64,000 nt of DNA, taken from positions 11,655,001-11,719,000 of the forward strand of contig NC_092561.1 of NCBI RefSeq assembly GCF_037975245.1, given 5' to 3'. Within the stretch, counting starts at the first letter, position 1. Every line of letters starts with the position of its first letter. The position numbers were made by a program, and so were the translations under genes. Shown piece after piece: positions 1 through 12,100 of the stretch. The notes under the pieces were generated by a model. The model did no database searches. It was not told the DNA's origin and worked only from the letters and a program-made list of their open reading frames with translations. The DNA is from Apostichopus japonicus (lineage: Eukaryota; Echinodermata; Holothuroidea; Aspidochirotida; Stichopodidae).

Positions 1-128
1 AAAGATAAATATCAGTTCTTTTCATTTGTTAGTTTGGGCCTTATGCAGATGATTGTCATATAGTATAATATTAAATTAAGTCTAGAATTTTCACGTAGGT
101 ATATTTTTGACAGTTACTCATTATAGAT

Positions 129-347
129 TGTTTTAAGGTTCCCGTTAACTTTCCCTAATGCTTGGTTTATAAACCATTAAAAACACCTGACTGTTTGCTT
201 TACGCAACAACGACTATCATTAATCGGGTGTTTCTTTCTTTAACACGAAACGCGAATGTTTTAAGGTTCCCGTTAACTTCCCCTAATGCTTGGTTTATAA
301 ACCATTAAAAACACCTGACTGTTTGCTTTACGCAATCGGGTGTTTCC
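129..347. repeat. Two-copy direct repeat with internal hairpin
   Basis: Two copies of a roughly 90-100 bp sequence lie 128 bp apart, starting at 129 and 257 and ending near 233 and 347. Both begin TGTTTTAAGGTTCCCGTTAA. Each contains an inverted pair, AAACACCTGA and TCGGGTGTTT, that could form a 10-bp stem with one G-U pair. The loop is 16-17 nt in copy 2 and about 16 nt longer in copy 1. The function is unknown. It may be a fragment of a mobile element. Confidence 0.75.
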
Positions 348-2940
348 TAAAGGCAAACCAGTTTTCAAATGAAGACATTTATCACCAATATTTATCACGT
401 GAAAATCAATTTGATATGAGGGGCGTACCTGGCATACATGTTTAAAAAAATTTTCTCAACATATTACCAAGAAAAGCAAGTAAATCACACCACCCTCGAA
501 TTTGAACATCTACCAGTGTCCACCAGTGCACCGCAAATATAACACAATCAATGAAGGTCATCCTATATTTGCCACAAAATTGTTAACTTGCCAAATATCG
601 TCAACACGTTTTAAAACTATTTTACTGAAACTTTCTGAACATTCAAATTTGCATGTGAAAGTTAGAGAGCCTGACGTTTCGATTCTAGTAGGATATTGTT
701 CAGAGGCTAGCTGAAACGAACTTAACCGAAGACGATAAGAATAGTGACGAGGGGCGGGGCGGGCGGTAGGGGGGGGGGGGGGGTTGGTTGTTGACAAGTA
801 TGATCGAGGAATAAAATAAAGCATATTAGTAATTTACAGAGGAGGATAGAGTCGTTGTTAAGAAGACAAGCAAATCAATTTTCAGACTGGAAGCGTAAAA
901 CTAAATATAGAATAAAGAAACTCTGGTGTTAGCCAGAGGAGGAGAAAGCTGACTTCACTGGGAGGGTGGCACAGCCTGGCAATACCCCCCCCCCCCAGGA
1001 GTACCTAGACATTAAGAGATGCAGATGGACAGATAGTTAAGTTGGACAATTAAATGAGCCATGGATATAGCAAAAATAGATTCAACAAAGGAGAGGTAAG
1101 AATGATGAGAGGATAATGGGCAGTAAAAATGGTAGCGCTCCTCCCCTCTCTTGATGGGGGGGGGGGGCTCTCCAGGGGCAATGTTTGCTCTATGCGGCAC
1201 AGCAGTATAGGACAAAGCGGTCTTCCTCATGCTAGGTGTGTTAAAACAAGTCTCCGAGGACACTGATTAGCTTGTTGGCAATAAGGTATGGTTGTTGAAA
1301 TTTGAGCTTGGCGGCCATATCCATTTACTTTCAAGGATTGACAAAAGTAGATTTCCTTTCAAGTGTCAATTACATTCAAGATTGTTGCAAGGACAATCAC
1401 CACGAGGAAGATGTTGGGGGGGGGCACAATAAATATTATACAGAATGCCATGTTTTAAGCACTGACGTGACGACCTTTTCTTCCCCTGAAAAACTTTGGT
1501 TCAACCATTGAAACGTTATATCCACAACATTTCAGCAAATTTGGACAAAAGCTCTGGGAGGAGTAGCGTATTCCTCTCGTCAACTCCAATGACCTTCAAA
1601 TTTATAAAATATGATCCCGTGTATGAAAATTAACACAAACCTATTAGGAAATTTCAGCCAAATCGAATGAAAAATGACGAAATGGTAGCCATTCAAACAC
1701 GGTGCAAAAAGTGAAAGAATTTCGGGAAAATCGCATGCATGATAACTATACCTCAGTTGAAAGCTATTAGCTGAGCTAAAAATGTATAGAGTTTTTCCTT
1801 CATTTGTTATTGTAGTGCGCTTGCGCTCTACAATAGTGGGACTTATAGCAGTCCTGTTCAATCATCTGCTTGGCTGATCGGTGAACTTTCAATGGAGCTT
1901 GGCATACATTCTGAAGGTATTTCAATTGCACAGGTTCGTTACGCACTAAATCTGTAGCGGATCAGTGTTGACTCTATGTACGCAAAGAAAAATATATCAC
2001 TTTGAGAACTGACATACTACTCCAAAACAGTAAGCCTAATTAAATACTATGGTTCAACATTCTCGAATCAAAACAATTAATTATTTGATTAATTAATTTT
2101 ATTTGGTGATCTCAGCCACGTCCATCTAGTCCGTAATGACATGCATGGCATTATATACTACACAGCTTGCTGCTCCGTACGTATAGGGTTGGCCGTGTAT
2201 GGCGTATTATACGTGCTTTGGGATGCTGAGACACCAGCGCCTATTTTTATGCAAATACATTTGTTCTAGTTTGGGGGAGGGTGCTTGCTTGCTGAAATGC
2301 CAAAGCTCGTAAGCAACTAGCATATCATTTTACTTCCTAGCCAACTGTGGGGCAATGTTGTTGAGCTTTCAAATTGTTTACCAGAGAGCCTGTTCTGTTA
2401 TGTCATAATCGTATAGTAGGCTGCACATCTCCATATGTATACTCCAATGTAATGATAATGCTAATCAATATATCAAATTTTCCGAGTAAACGTTATCTGG
2501 GGACTTGAAGACAAGAGTTAACGGGGTATATATTCCTCCGCTCCCTCAATATAGTTTGCTTAAAATTAACATTTGATCGCCCGAACAAGTTTCATACTAG
2601 TAAGTTGTGTACAAATTTAAAGGTCACCTGGAAAAATAAAAAGTTTCATTGTACTATTCAAATTGACCTTGACCTTTAGTTGTTATGGAATTTTAGAAAA
2701 ACTAATTGAAATCAACTCATCATGATGCATTGAAAGTTTGGTCATGTTCTGTACTTAAGTTATAATAATGACATATATATGTACTATTGGTTCGATTTGA
2801 AAAGTATTTTAACAAAAAAAGCTGTCATCACTTTATCTTCCTTATAACCAATCTGCCAGATTATCGCCAAACTGGCAGGCTGTCGAACGCTGGGACAGTG
2901 CCAATTTGTAAGCGTATACACCCCTTAACTGTAGACGAGT
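348..2940. other. Intergenic region, no gene recognised
   Basis: Upstream flank of the lectin gene. The open frames here are short (under 95 codons), overlap on both strands and show no recognisable domain. The only notable features are homopolymer tracts: 15 G at 769-783, 12 C at 985-996 and 12 G at 1156-1167. Confidence 0.6.
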
Positions 2941-2947
2941 TTTACCG

Positions 2948-2956
2948 TATATAAAG
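2948..2956 (+). promoter_or_regulatory. TATA box of the lectin gene
   Basis: TATATAAAG lies 49-57 bp upstream of the lectin ATG at 3005. The expected start site about 30 bp downstream falls near the initiator-like TTTCAATCAC around 2972-2981. That leaves a 5' UTR of roughly 25-30 nt. The transcription start itself is inferred. Confidence 0.75.
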
Positions 2957-3004
2957 CTATGACTCTCTGGATTTCAATCACTTTTTCTCCATCAATACTG
3001 AAAC

Positions 3005-3114
3005 ATGAAGACCAGTCTTGTCATTGTTGTTCTGTTGGTTTCTGCGTTCGCGGAAACTTACGGTGAATTCCGATGTCCGAAGTTTTGGACGGAATTCAAA
3101 GCACATTGCTACAG
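3005..3114 (+). CDS. Lectin exon 1: signal peptide and CTLD start
   Basis: Begins with the ATG at 3005 and ends in ...TGCTACAG before donor GTGAGT (3115). It encodes 36 codons plus two bases: the signal peptide and the CP...HCY disulphide loop that marks long-form CTLDs. It leaves phase 2, completed to AGG (Arg) by the first base of exon 2. Confidence 0.92.
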
Positions 3115-6100
3115 GTGAGTTAATAAACTCTTTACTGAAAACAGATTAAAATATCAATTTTAATTAAAATTAAATTTCAATCCAATATGGTCTCGCTGAA
3201 AGAGATGTTAATTTCCAAATCTCACATTTTAATACTTTATGTACACTGTTGCAAAAAAAAAAAATATTATATATAAAATTAAAGATGAAATGTTGACGTC
3301 ATATTACTTTAGCTCGCCGTTTGTATCAATAACAGTGTTTATGGCTAAAATAACAGGACGTATATAGCATGTGCATTCGCCGTAAATTTACGTTCACTGC
3401 CCGTCCTGTTTAATGACAGGACGTTTTCGACGTAAAAGTATCATAATACCATATTAAATTAACATTCAACATTTGTCGTAGAATAACAGTGAATACGCAC
3501 TTTTAATTAAATAACGTTAATGAAGAATAACTATCTTAATCGTGGATATAATGACTCGATACCCATTATTCAACCTTTATTTGTATGTAGCGTTATACTT
3601 CATTGCCGTTTTGTATGAATTAACATACACCGAGACACTGTTCAATTTGAATATTCATAGTAAAGGTGTTACCCAAATTTCGTTGCTTAATAATGCACAT
3701 AATTTGTCTAATCTATGATTTAGGTTGTTAGAAATAATACATTTGATATGAAAGGATGTGTGTCTATTGCTTGAAAACTTGTTTGTGCTCAAACTAAAGT
3801 GAAAGTGTTCACTATTATCATAAAAACACAAAATCGGTATAGGCCTATGTATTCACTTGGCTTTAAAGCAAATAAAACTTATAAAACTGAAATTCATCCA
3901 AACATTAGATGTTACACGTTGAGCAGTTGTGGTATTCATTCGTATCTACACGAAATTAATTGCCGAATTAATAAGTTAGTATACAATTAAACAGAAAGTT
4001 ACCTTTTGACAGTAGGTAAAGTTCTTTTGACGGAATTCTAACGACGTTATTTTTCGTTTTCAATGTACCTGTAGAAACCGTCCCACCGATTTTCACAAAC
4101 TGCACTGTTAAATAACATGAAGGCACATGCGTACTCCTAGCTGCCGGTAGTTCACGTAAAAATACAACTTTTTCTAATGGTGTAATTGTTGGATTACTCG
4201 GTAGTCAGAAGTTAATATCTTGCCTTCAGCCCTCATTAACATTGTAACAAGTAAATACAAGAATTAGGTACAGAAATGAAAACAATAGAAACACGCCAAT
4301 AAGAAAGAAAGACATCAACCAAAAATACATGACATTAAGAGCACAGACGTGGTAAAGAGAAGTCATAACAGTAGATAGTTCTTTGTAGCACTTGATTTGT
4401 TTGGAACACCCAGGTATTTCAACCAGCCTCGCCTAAACTTTGACGCATCGCAGTCCTACTGCCAAAACTTCAGATTGGACTCTGACAACTACTCCTGTAG
4501 GCGTGCTAGTCTTGTGACTGTCGACTCATCCGAAGAGAACACCTTTCTCCATGAATGGTGGAAGTCAGTAAGAGAACCAATTCCCTACACACAGGTACTT
4601 CATCAATATGTTAGAAAGATAGTTAACCCCGCTTTTACCAGGTTTATCTGTCTGGGGTATGAAAGCAAGTCAGGTGTGGGGTGGAGTGGGTTGGGGTGTT
4701 GATGCTTACAATTTGAACGCAGTATATCAAACATATGCTTCAAGATGGTCTTATCTGTTCCACCATGGAGCTATATAGCTCCATGGTTCCACGTACTGAA
4801 AGCCTCAGTTGTGTAAACGTGTGAGACAATCTAGACACAATTTATACATCATTTGAAAGGTGGATGGGTGGGGTGGCAGGATTATGTTTCTGCTTTCCCT
4901 TTTCTAGCTAAGGAAGTATTTCATGGCCTTGCTGGATCATTAGCTATTCTTTGTGCTTTTTTTCAGATATATTTTTAAAGGAGTATTTTATATCCTGAAG
5001 AACATGTCAAAGGGACCGCAAGACAGGGTGGTGATTTAGGTTGCGCCCCTCCCCCCCCCCCCCGTTTCTTACAATGCAAACAAACAATAAGTGAAAGAAA
5101 AAGATATACGAAAGAGTTAACCCATGCTTTTCGTTTGACGTTGAGAAAGTTTATTTGATCAATTATGATTGGCCTTCACCCTTTAACTCGCATTTTTGCA
5201 AAGTATGCAACCTAAGTGTTTCTTATTCTTCTTATTGAATATCACTCCAGAGGAAAATTTATTTGATTGAATGATGAAAAAGGAGCACATTTTAAAAATC
5301 CCGGAGAAATTTGCATCCTATTCACCATCACTACATGTCGTTCTCAAGATTTAGATAATTGAAACTGTCATAGTTCGTACCATCAATGGACTTGAGGCAA
5401 ACAAGTGTAATGTCATAGTTGCACATTGACAACAAAATGTTTTGTTTCAATTAATACTTCACTTTATAGTTTTGAAATTGGATTGGGTAAGGATTCTAAC
5501 TTTACTCAAGAGGGTGTGAAGTTAGTGTATAGCACCCCCAGTTTCAGTGTCTATAGTTTTGTTCCTCTGTACGGCGTACCTCCTCCTCTTCACTTTTTTT
5601 TTATTTTCCTTGTTGTCCCCTACATAGCTATGTTCCCACAGTTCACTGACTCTGTATCCGTATAAGCCCCATTGTTTGCTTGTTTCAATTCTGCTAAAGA
5701 GGAGCGCACTCTTCCCTGTTGTAGTCTCTGGTAGGTTTTACCGCAAGCTAATGTTAGGCCTTGTCTGTTAAGTGTCATATTTTACTCTTATATTAATTAT
5801 TATTTAATTTTTAAGTGGGAGACTGTGTAGTTAACCACAGTTTTCCGAGTCCATGTATTAATAGGCCATGGCCTTGTTTTATTCTTCCCTGAAGTGTTAA
5901 GAGTAATTTCATGCTCTGTGTAATCTCTGTGTCTAATTCCTGGATAATGTGTGGCCAAGTCTTAAGTAAAATCTTGTTTGGTAGAGTGGGAAAACTCATT
6001 TCTTTCAAAGCTTCTCTTTGCTTTAATAGTTCTTAAAACGCCTAAGTTTGCAAGCAAGAGACTCCAAGTTGTCATGCATCTGCAATCTAGAAAATTATAG

Positions 6101-9100
6101 AAATTAATAATATTAATTTCCAAACAGGTAAGAGTTCATCCTTTAATATTGCCCAGACCTCTCAGGAGCCTAGTCTTTTTCATTGTGCATACCTTCAATA
6201 TATTATATAATAGTTTCTTGATGGCAATGAGCACACAGAACAGCAGCCCCTTACTAAGAGGGTGTATGTCGCCCTCCTCTTTGAGAAATGTTTGTGATGT
6301 ACCAGCTGGCTTATAGATGCAAAATGGTGCTAGCTTTGGCAAAGGATTGAACTGATTATATGCTTGGGAATTATCATTCTTTAGTGAATGTTACTAACTT
6401 TATTTGGGGGGAGGGCGGCATGGCAACCCCTGACTGGAACCCGAAGAACCGCCCCATCCCCTCCCCACATCGTACGTCACTGTCACTTTTCTCTTAATTC
6501 TCCCTTCCTTTTCTCTTCCTTCTTTCTCTTCTTTTTCTCTCTCCTTCACCTCGTTTTGTCTTTCCTTCATTTTGCCGCTCATGGGTGAATATGTTGTGAG
6601 GTGGGGGGGGGGGGGGGTCGGTATAGCCCTGCTTGTAGTCATATTCTCGCAAAGGTATGTGACTCGTTACAGAAGTTGCCACCCTGCTTCCCTTGATCAA
6701 CTGTATGTTGTGGTTGCATTACAAGCACGTGCCGGTTCTTGAGCTTTGTGCTCCATTAGCAAAACACAAATGATGATAGCGAATTCATAGTGAGATGCAA
6801 CTCAGTTTTGAAGCGCTTGTGATATTACACCTGCTTTATTAGCAAAACACCCATCTCTAGTGTATTCACACTGAGATACATCTCAATTTTGAAAATTGCC
6901 ATTACATTTTTAAGAAAAAGACATAGTTGTTAGTGTGCTTCTATGCTCTCTTAAAATGAGAGACTGAAATTTCAGTCTAATCGACTGAAATTTCAGTCTA
7001 ACGATGGATGGGATAAGGGATCAGACTACTTAGACTGAATTCCAGTCTGAAATGTAAAGACTGAAGGTCAGTCTTAATTAGACTAAATACTCTTCAGTCT
7101 AATAGACTGAAAATCAAACCACTTTAGACTGAACAGTCAGCAGTTTAGACTGATTTATTGCAGCACCAGTCTTAATTAGATTGAATACTTTCAGTCTATT
7201 AGACTGATATCAGACTGGACAGTCGGTCCTTTAGACTGAATTATTACACATCACAGCTATACTATCAATTTTATAAACTGCAAATTCTGGATTGAACAAG
7301 CTTTTCTATTGATCCTCCGTGTTGGCTAAGTGCTGGAATTCTTCAATATAGATGCAGTTAAGGTCATCAAAGACAACATTCAATGATCTGTTAATGCAGG
7401 GGAATTTACTGAAAGGTGCTACTTCATGGAGTGACTTCGCCTTCACATCAAATCATGTTAGACTATAAAGACCAGAAAATTGTTGTAACAGCCACACACA
7501 AAGTACATTAAAAATGGTATTCCATCAAGAAATATAATTGTCAATATCCACAGAACAGTAATTTTATTTCCACTAACCCACTTATATATTCTTATATAAT
7601 TTTCGTTATCATATTAAAAAAAAAAACTACAATATTCTGAGGGATGTTCAACAAAACATGTTATCTTTCCAACAAACGTTCAAATTATAAAGATACTTTA
7701 CCGGCATAACAGTGACATATTTTCAGTTCAATATTAATCTGTCAAATTTCTGCTTGAATTGGGCCATCTAAAATGTTCTTTAATTTTTTGGAAAAGGATT
7801 AGGTGAGCTGAGAACAGATCAGTGGTGTCGCCAATGGGTCGCCTGGGGAACCCCTCCCCCGAGAGGGAATTCACAAATAGACATATCACCAACCAAGATT
7901 CAAATGTCTGGCAACACCACTGCAACAGAAAGCACTTTAAATTCTGTGTATGTCACCACCAGGTGGTAATACCCTGGAATTCATTGACAACACAGCTGTA
8001 AATTGAGTCGTTATATACCCAGCTGACCCCATCTCCCGATCTCACTGAACTTTAAATTTTCCACTGTAAAGGATATAGTAACTATACGATCCTGCCTTTA
8101 CAAAAGGGATAGGATGGAAACACGACGATAGTACAATTGATCTGGTACATTGCCTATTTTCCAGTTGTGAATCATTAATGTATAGAAGCAACAATTTCTT
8201 AGAATGATTTCAAAATGGGGAAAACATGTGACAAATTTTCAGCAGGTTATTTATAAAATATTAGGAATGGTTAAACTATATATCAGTGCGGTCAACATTT
8301 AATGCTTTGTGTTTCAATGATATAGATTGGCGATTGCTGAAAGTCATTATCCAGCACACACAAAACAAAATATTACAAGCAGTTGACAGAATGGCACTAA
8401 CTTCATAATGGCTATTAGATAAACATGAATTATTATATACTGCATTCACGATTTCATGATATGGCATTCATATAAAGCAAATTTGTATGCAAAAACAGTA
8501 CATGTGACTATTATACCACCCTCAATTATTTCTTAACTTTCTGATAGTAATCATATATAGTGATTGTGATTGGGATTTTAATCAAATTTTGAAGTTTTAT
8601 AAATTATCTGACGTGAATCATTTAATGTCGGCCTCTAGCTGAAAAAGAAATGTCACTCGAGAGTCGACTAAAAAATTGAAACAGTTTTGACTCATTACAT
8701 CACTAAAATTTTAAAAAAAAATTGGGGCGGGGGAATAATGAGGAAAGGATATTCTCAAATGGAATTTTCTACAGTTACTGACTTTATAATAATCAGGTTA
8801 CTTGCTTTTCATGGAACAAATTATGGAATATTGTGCACAATAAATAATATTAGCTTAATTAATTGCTTAATTAAATAAACCTTCAACATAGTGAGTGCAG
8901 TGAAATGTGGACACATTAAAGTAAACATTAAAATAACATGCTCGAAAAATCATACAACAAAGTTTTTTTGGCAACTAGGTGTTTGTTTAATTACATTCAT
9001 AATTAGATCAGTATCATTAAAAAACATTTTTAAAAACCAAAAATCAATTAAATATGCATTTCTGGAGCCCTCCCTATTTATATAAAACTGTTGGTAAACT

Positions 9101-12100
9101 CCGGGTAATCAATTTAACGTTTTAGGGTATGTGTTAGTTACTCCTTAAAGGCATTGAAGACTGTTGTCCCAACAGCATGCAGCCATCTGAAAAAGTTAAC
9201 TTTCTTTTGCTTGCAAGTGATGTTTGTTCGTGTCGCTAAAAAAGACAGACAGTAATGAAACGTGATACCTTGATATCTTTAGCTGGACCTGAGATGTTCA
9301 TCGCTGTATAGTTTATACACTGTCATGTGGGTATTGACCGCAGCTGTATGTACTGACTGTACACTAGTGTCTAATTACCGACGGTAGCAAGCTGTGTTTG
9401 TATTTTCTGGGATCGATGGTGGTGTCTAACACTTCTGTTACACCTCATTCGAAACTAGGTCAGATTACCGGCATTAGACGTTCTTTTTGCGCGAGTCTTC
9501 ACACCCTTTTAAAGCTAGTCCATGCTGACACACGTGGTTCAGAACTACAGAGCAATAAAAAAGTAACATTCACTCCTTGAAGTTACTCCATGCTGGTTGC
9601 CCTTATAGATGTGGCAAGGATATGGACGAGAAACTTCACTTCTGTTGGTTGCAAAATTCCATACACCATGGAAGCATGAAACTCACAAAACTAGTGTTGT
9701 AGAGGGGGAGCAAAGTCTATGTTAAATGTATGTTCTACGCCTCTGTCCCTGCTGGAATGGCCAGTTTATCTGCCACAATGAAGAATTGTTTGAGGTTCAA
9801 TTCTGGTCCGAGAGATAGGATGAAAGGCTGCCAATATTGTCCTTGTCTGCCCTGTGCTGCGCTCTCAATATCTGTGCCCTCCTGTTTGGTGAAGATAAAA
9901 ATAAATGTGAGAAAGCAAAATGGTATAAATCAAAACATTCTTAAAAAAGATATGTTGAGAGGTAGAGTTCGATGTGGACTAGACTAGAATAATTTTAAGG
10001 AGAGAATGGAGAAACAAGAACATGACTGGCATTGTACGAAGGAGATATATCAATTCACGATAGGCAGCAATATGTCATCCATGGCGGGTGAGATGTGTTG
10101 TGTGAAGGTGGATTCAAATTCAACCTAACATTTACGGGTTATCATGTTGATTTTGGCAGGTACATGGTTACCAAGCAAGGTTTGTTATTAGTTGTTTTCA
10201 GAAATTTCTCTTTTTAAGGATAAATTGTTCACGACATCTCCTGATTCTATTACATCAGCATAGAAAACCAGTGAACAAGGAATATGATTTACATTTTAGC
10301 CGACTGGTTTCACTAATATGTCTATCTGCTTGTAAAAGAAACTGATTTCATAAGATTAGTGGATGGTAATATTACTGTAAAATCTTATAATAAAGACTGA
10401 TGGCCCACTATATGTTTAATAAAATAACAAAAGCATACCAATTCTTTTCCAGTTTCAACATGATTTAAATACAATGGTAATGGTTTAACAGAATCGTGTT
10501 AGCTTCATGCTGTAATGGCTGTAGCAGTCACTACATTTTTTTCAAATAATTAAGGGTGCTTACAATCTATGCATAATAGTACTGTGTTTTGCAATTTCTT
10601 GAGCATTATTATGTTCAAGTATTTGTAATGAGGTTAACCTAGCTAGATAACCTAGATTCATTTGGGACGATCGAGTACATATTGCAGTCCTGACAAGCGT
10701 GCTTATTCGCCCGACGATTGAGTACATATGCAGGACAGGCGGGCTAATTTGCCCGACGATCTGGTACCATGATAGCTTCATGCTGTAATGGCTGTACACT
10801 CTTAAAAAGTTGGGTAAAAATATTGACCAACTTTCAACCAACACTGGGTACATATGTAACCGCTCAAAAAATGGGCAAAGTTTGCCCAACAGCAGTTGGG
10901 TAATGCATTTACCATGTAGTTGGGTAAATTATTTTACCCATTATTGGTTAATCCATAAAGTTAGTTGGTCAATTTGTTGCCCAAGATTGGTCAATGAATG
11001 AAATTGTATTGGATTGTTTTTACTCAATGTTGGTTGATTGTTACAATTAGTTGGGTAATTTGATACCCAACATTGGTTAATGAATCAAATTTTATTTGAG
11101 TGATTTTACCCAATGTTGGTTGATTGATACAGTTAAATTGGGCAATTTGTTACCCAATATTGGTCGATGAATGAAAAGTACACTAGGGTTTTAATATATT
11201 AACACATAAAATAGTATTAAATTCTCATTTTATTGATGAAAACAGCTTCAAAAAGCTTCACTAGAACTAACAACACATAAAATGGTTTCACAAAATTTAG
11301 CAACATGGTATTGTTGATTGCAGTAATCTATTAACTTACTTTATATCATATTGTGTCAATATGTTCATTATGAAAATGTATCAATATATGCTTTGCAAAT
11401 TTGCTTTAGGACTTGGAACATGAATATTGACTTAGAAGTTCATCATGAAACTACAAGTTATTCTCTTCATGGATAGAATTAACCTTAACATACACAACAT
11501 TGTTTGGTTCTTGTCCACTGACCAATTTGTAACAAGTGTTGTTTACAGCTGAGCCTTTTTTAGCAGTTATAGGTGATTGTTTTCACTACACACTCCATTA
11601 AGTGCTAAGAAATTTGAGCACAGAAGCAAGAAGTTCAACAGGAAATGGCAAGTCCTCATAATTATATCATGATAATTATATAGATATAACTGGTAGTGGA
11701 AACAAATATGGCTCAATGTTAGAAAATGACCACAGCTGTATGTACTGACTGTATACTAGTGTCTAATTACCGACGGTAGCAAGCTGTGTGTGTATTTTCT
11801 GGGATCGATGGTGGTGCCTAACACTTCTGTTACACCTCATTCGAAACTAGGTCAGATTACCGGCATTAGACGTTTCTTTTTGCGCGAGTCTTCACACCCT
11901 TTAAAGCAAACACCTATTGCTTTCAGTAGGGATGGTTGTGGCAGAGCATGTCTCTTGAGAATAACATAGGCCTGGGATGGTGTTAGGTTGGTGCCTCTGC
12001 ACACTACAAAGGGCTGTGGCGTCATGTCCACATCGACAGTCCTTTGCGTATTCTTCTATGGCAACATCCTCCTACAGGTATAAAAGAAAAGGTACCATTT

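Noticed and set aside
3799-3990. 63-codon frame in lectin intron 1
   Set aside because: Low-complexity AT-rich intron sequence without recognisable content.
9730-9987. 85-codon plus-strand frame
   Set aside because: It is the antisense shadow of the QPF exon remnant on the minus strand (9735-9881).
10560-10889. 109-codon minus-strand frame repeated at 14223-14465
   Set aside because: It spans the border between the 274-bp repeat and element B, so the join is an insertion product.
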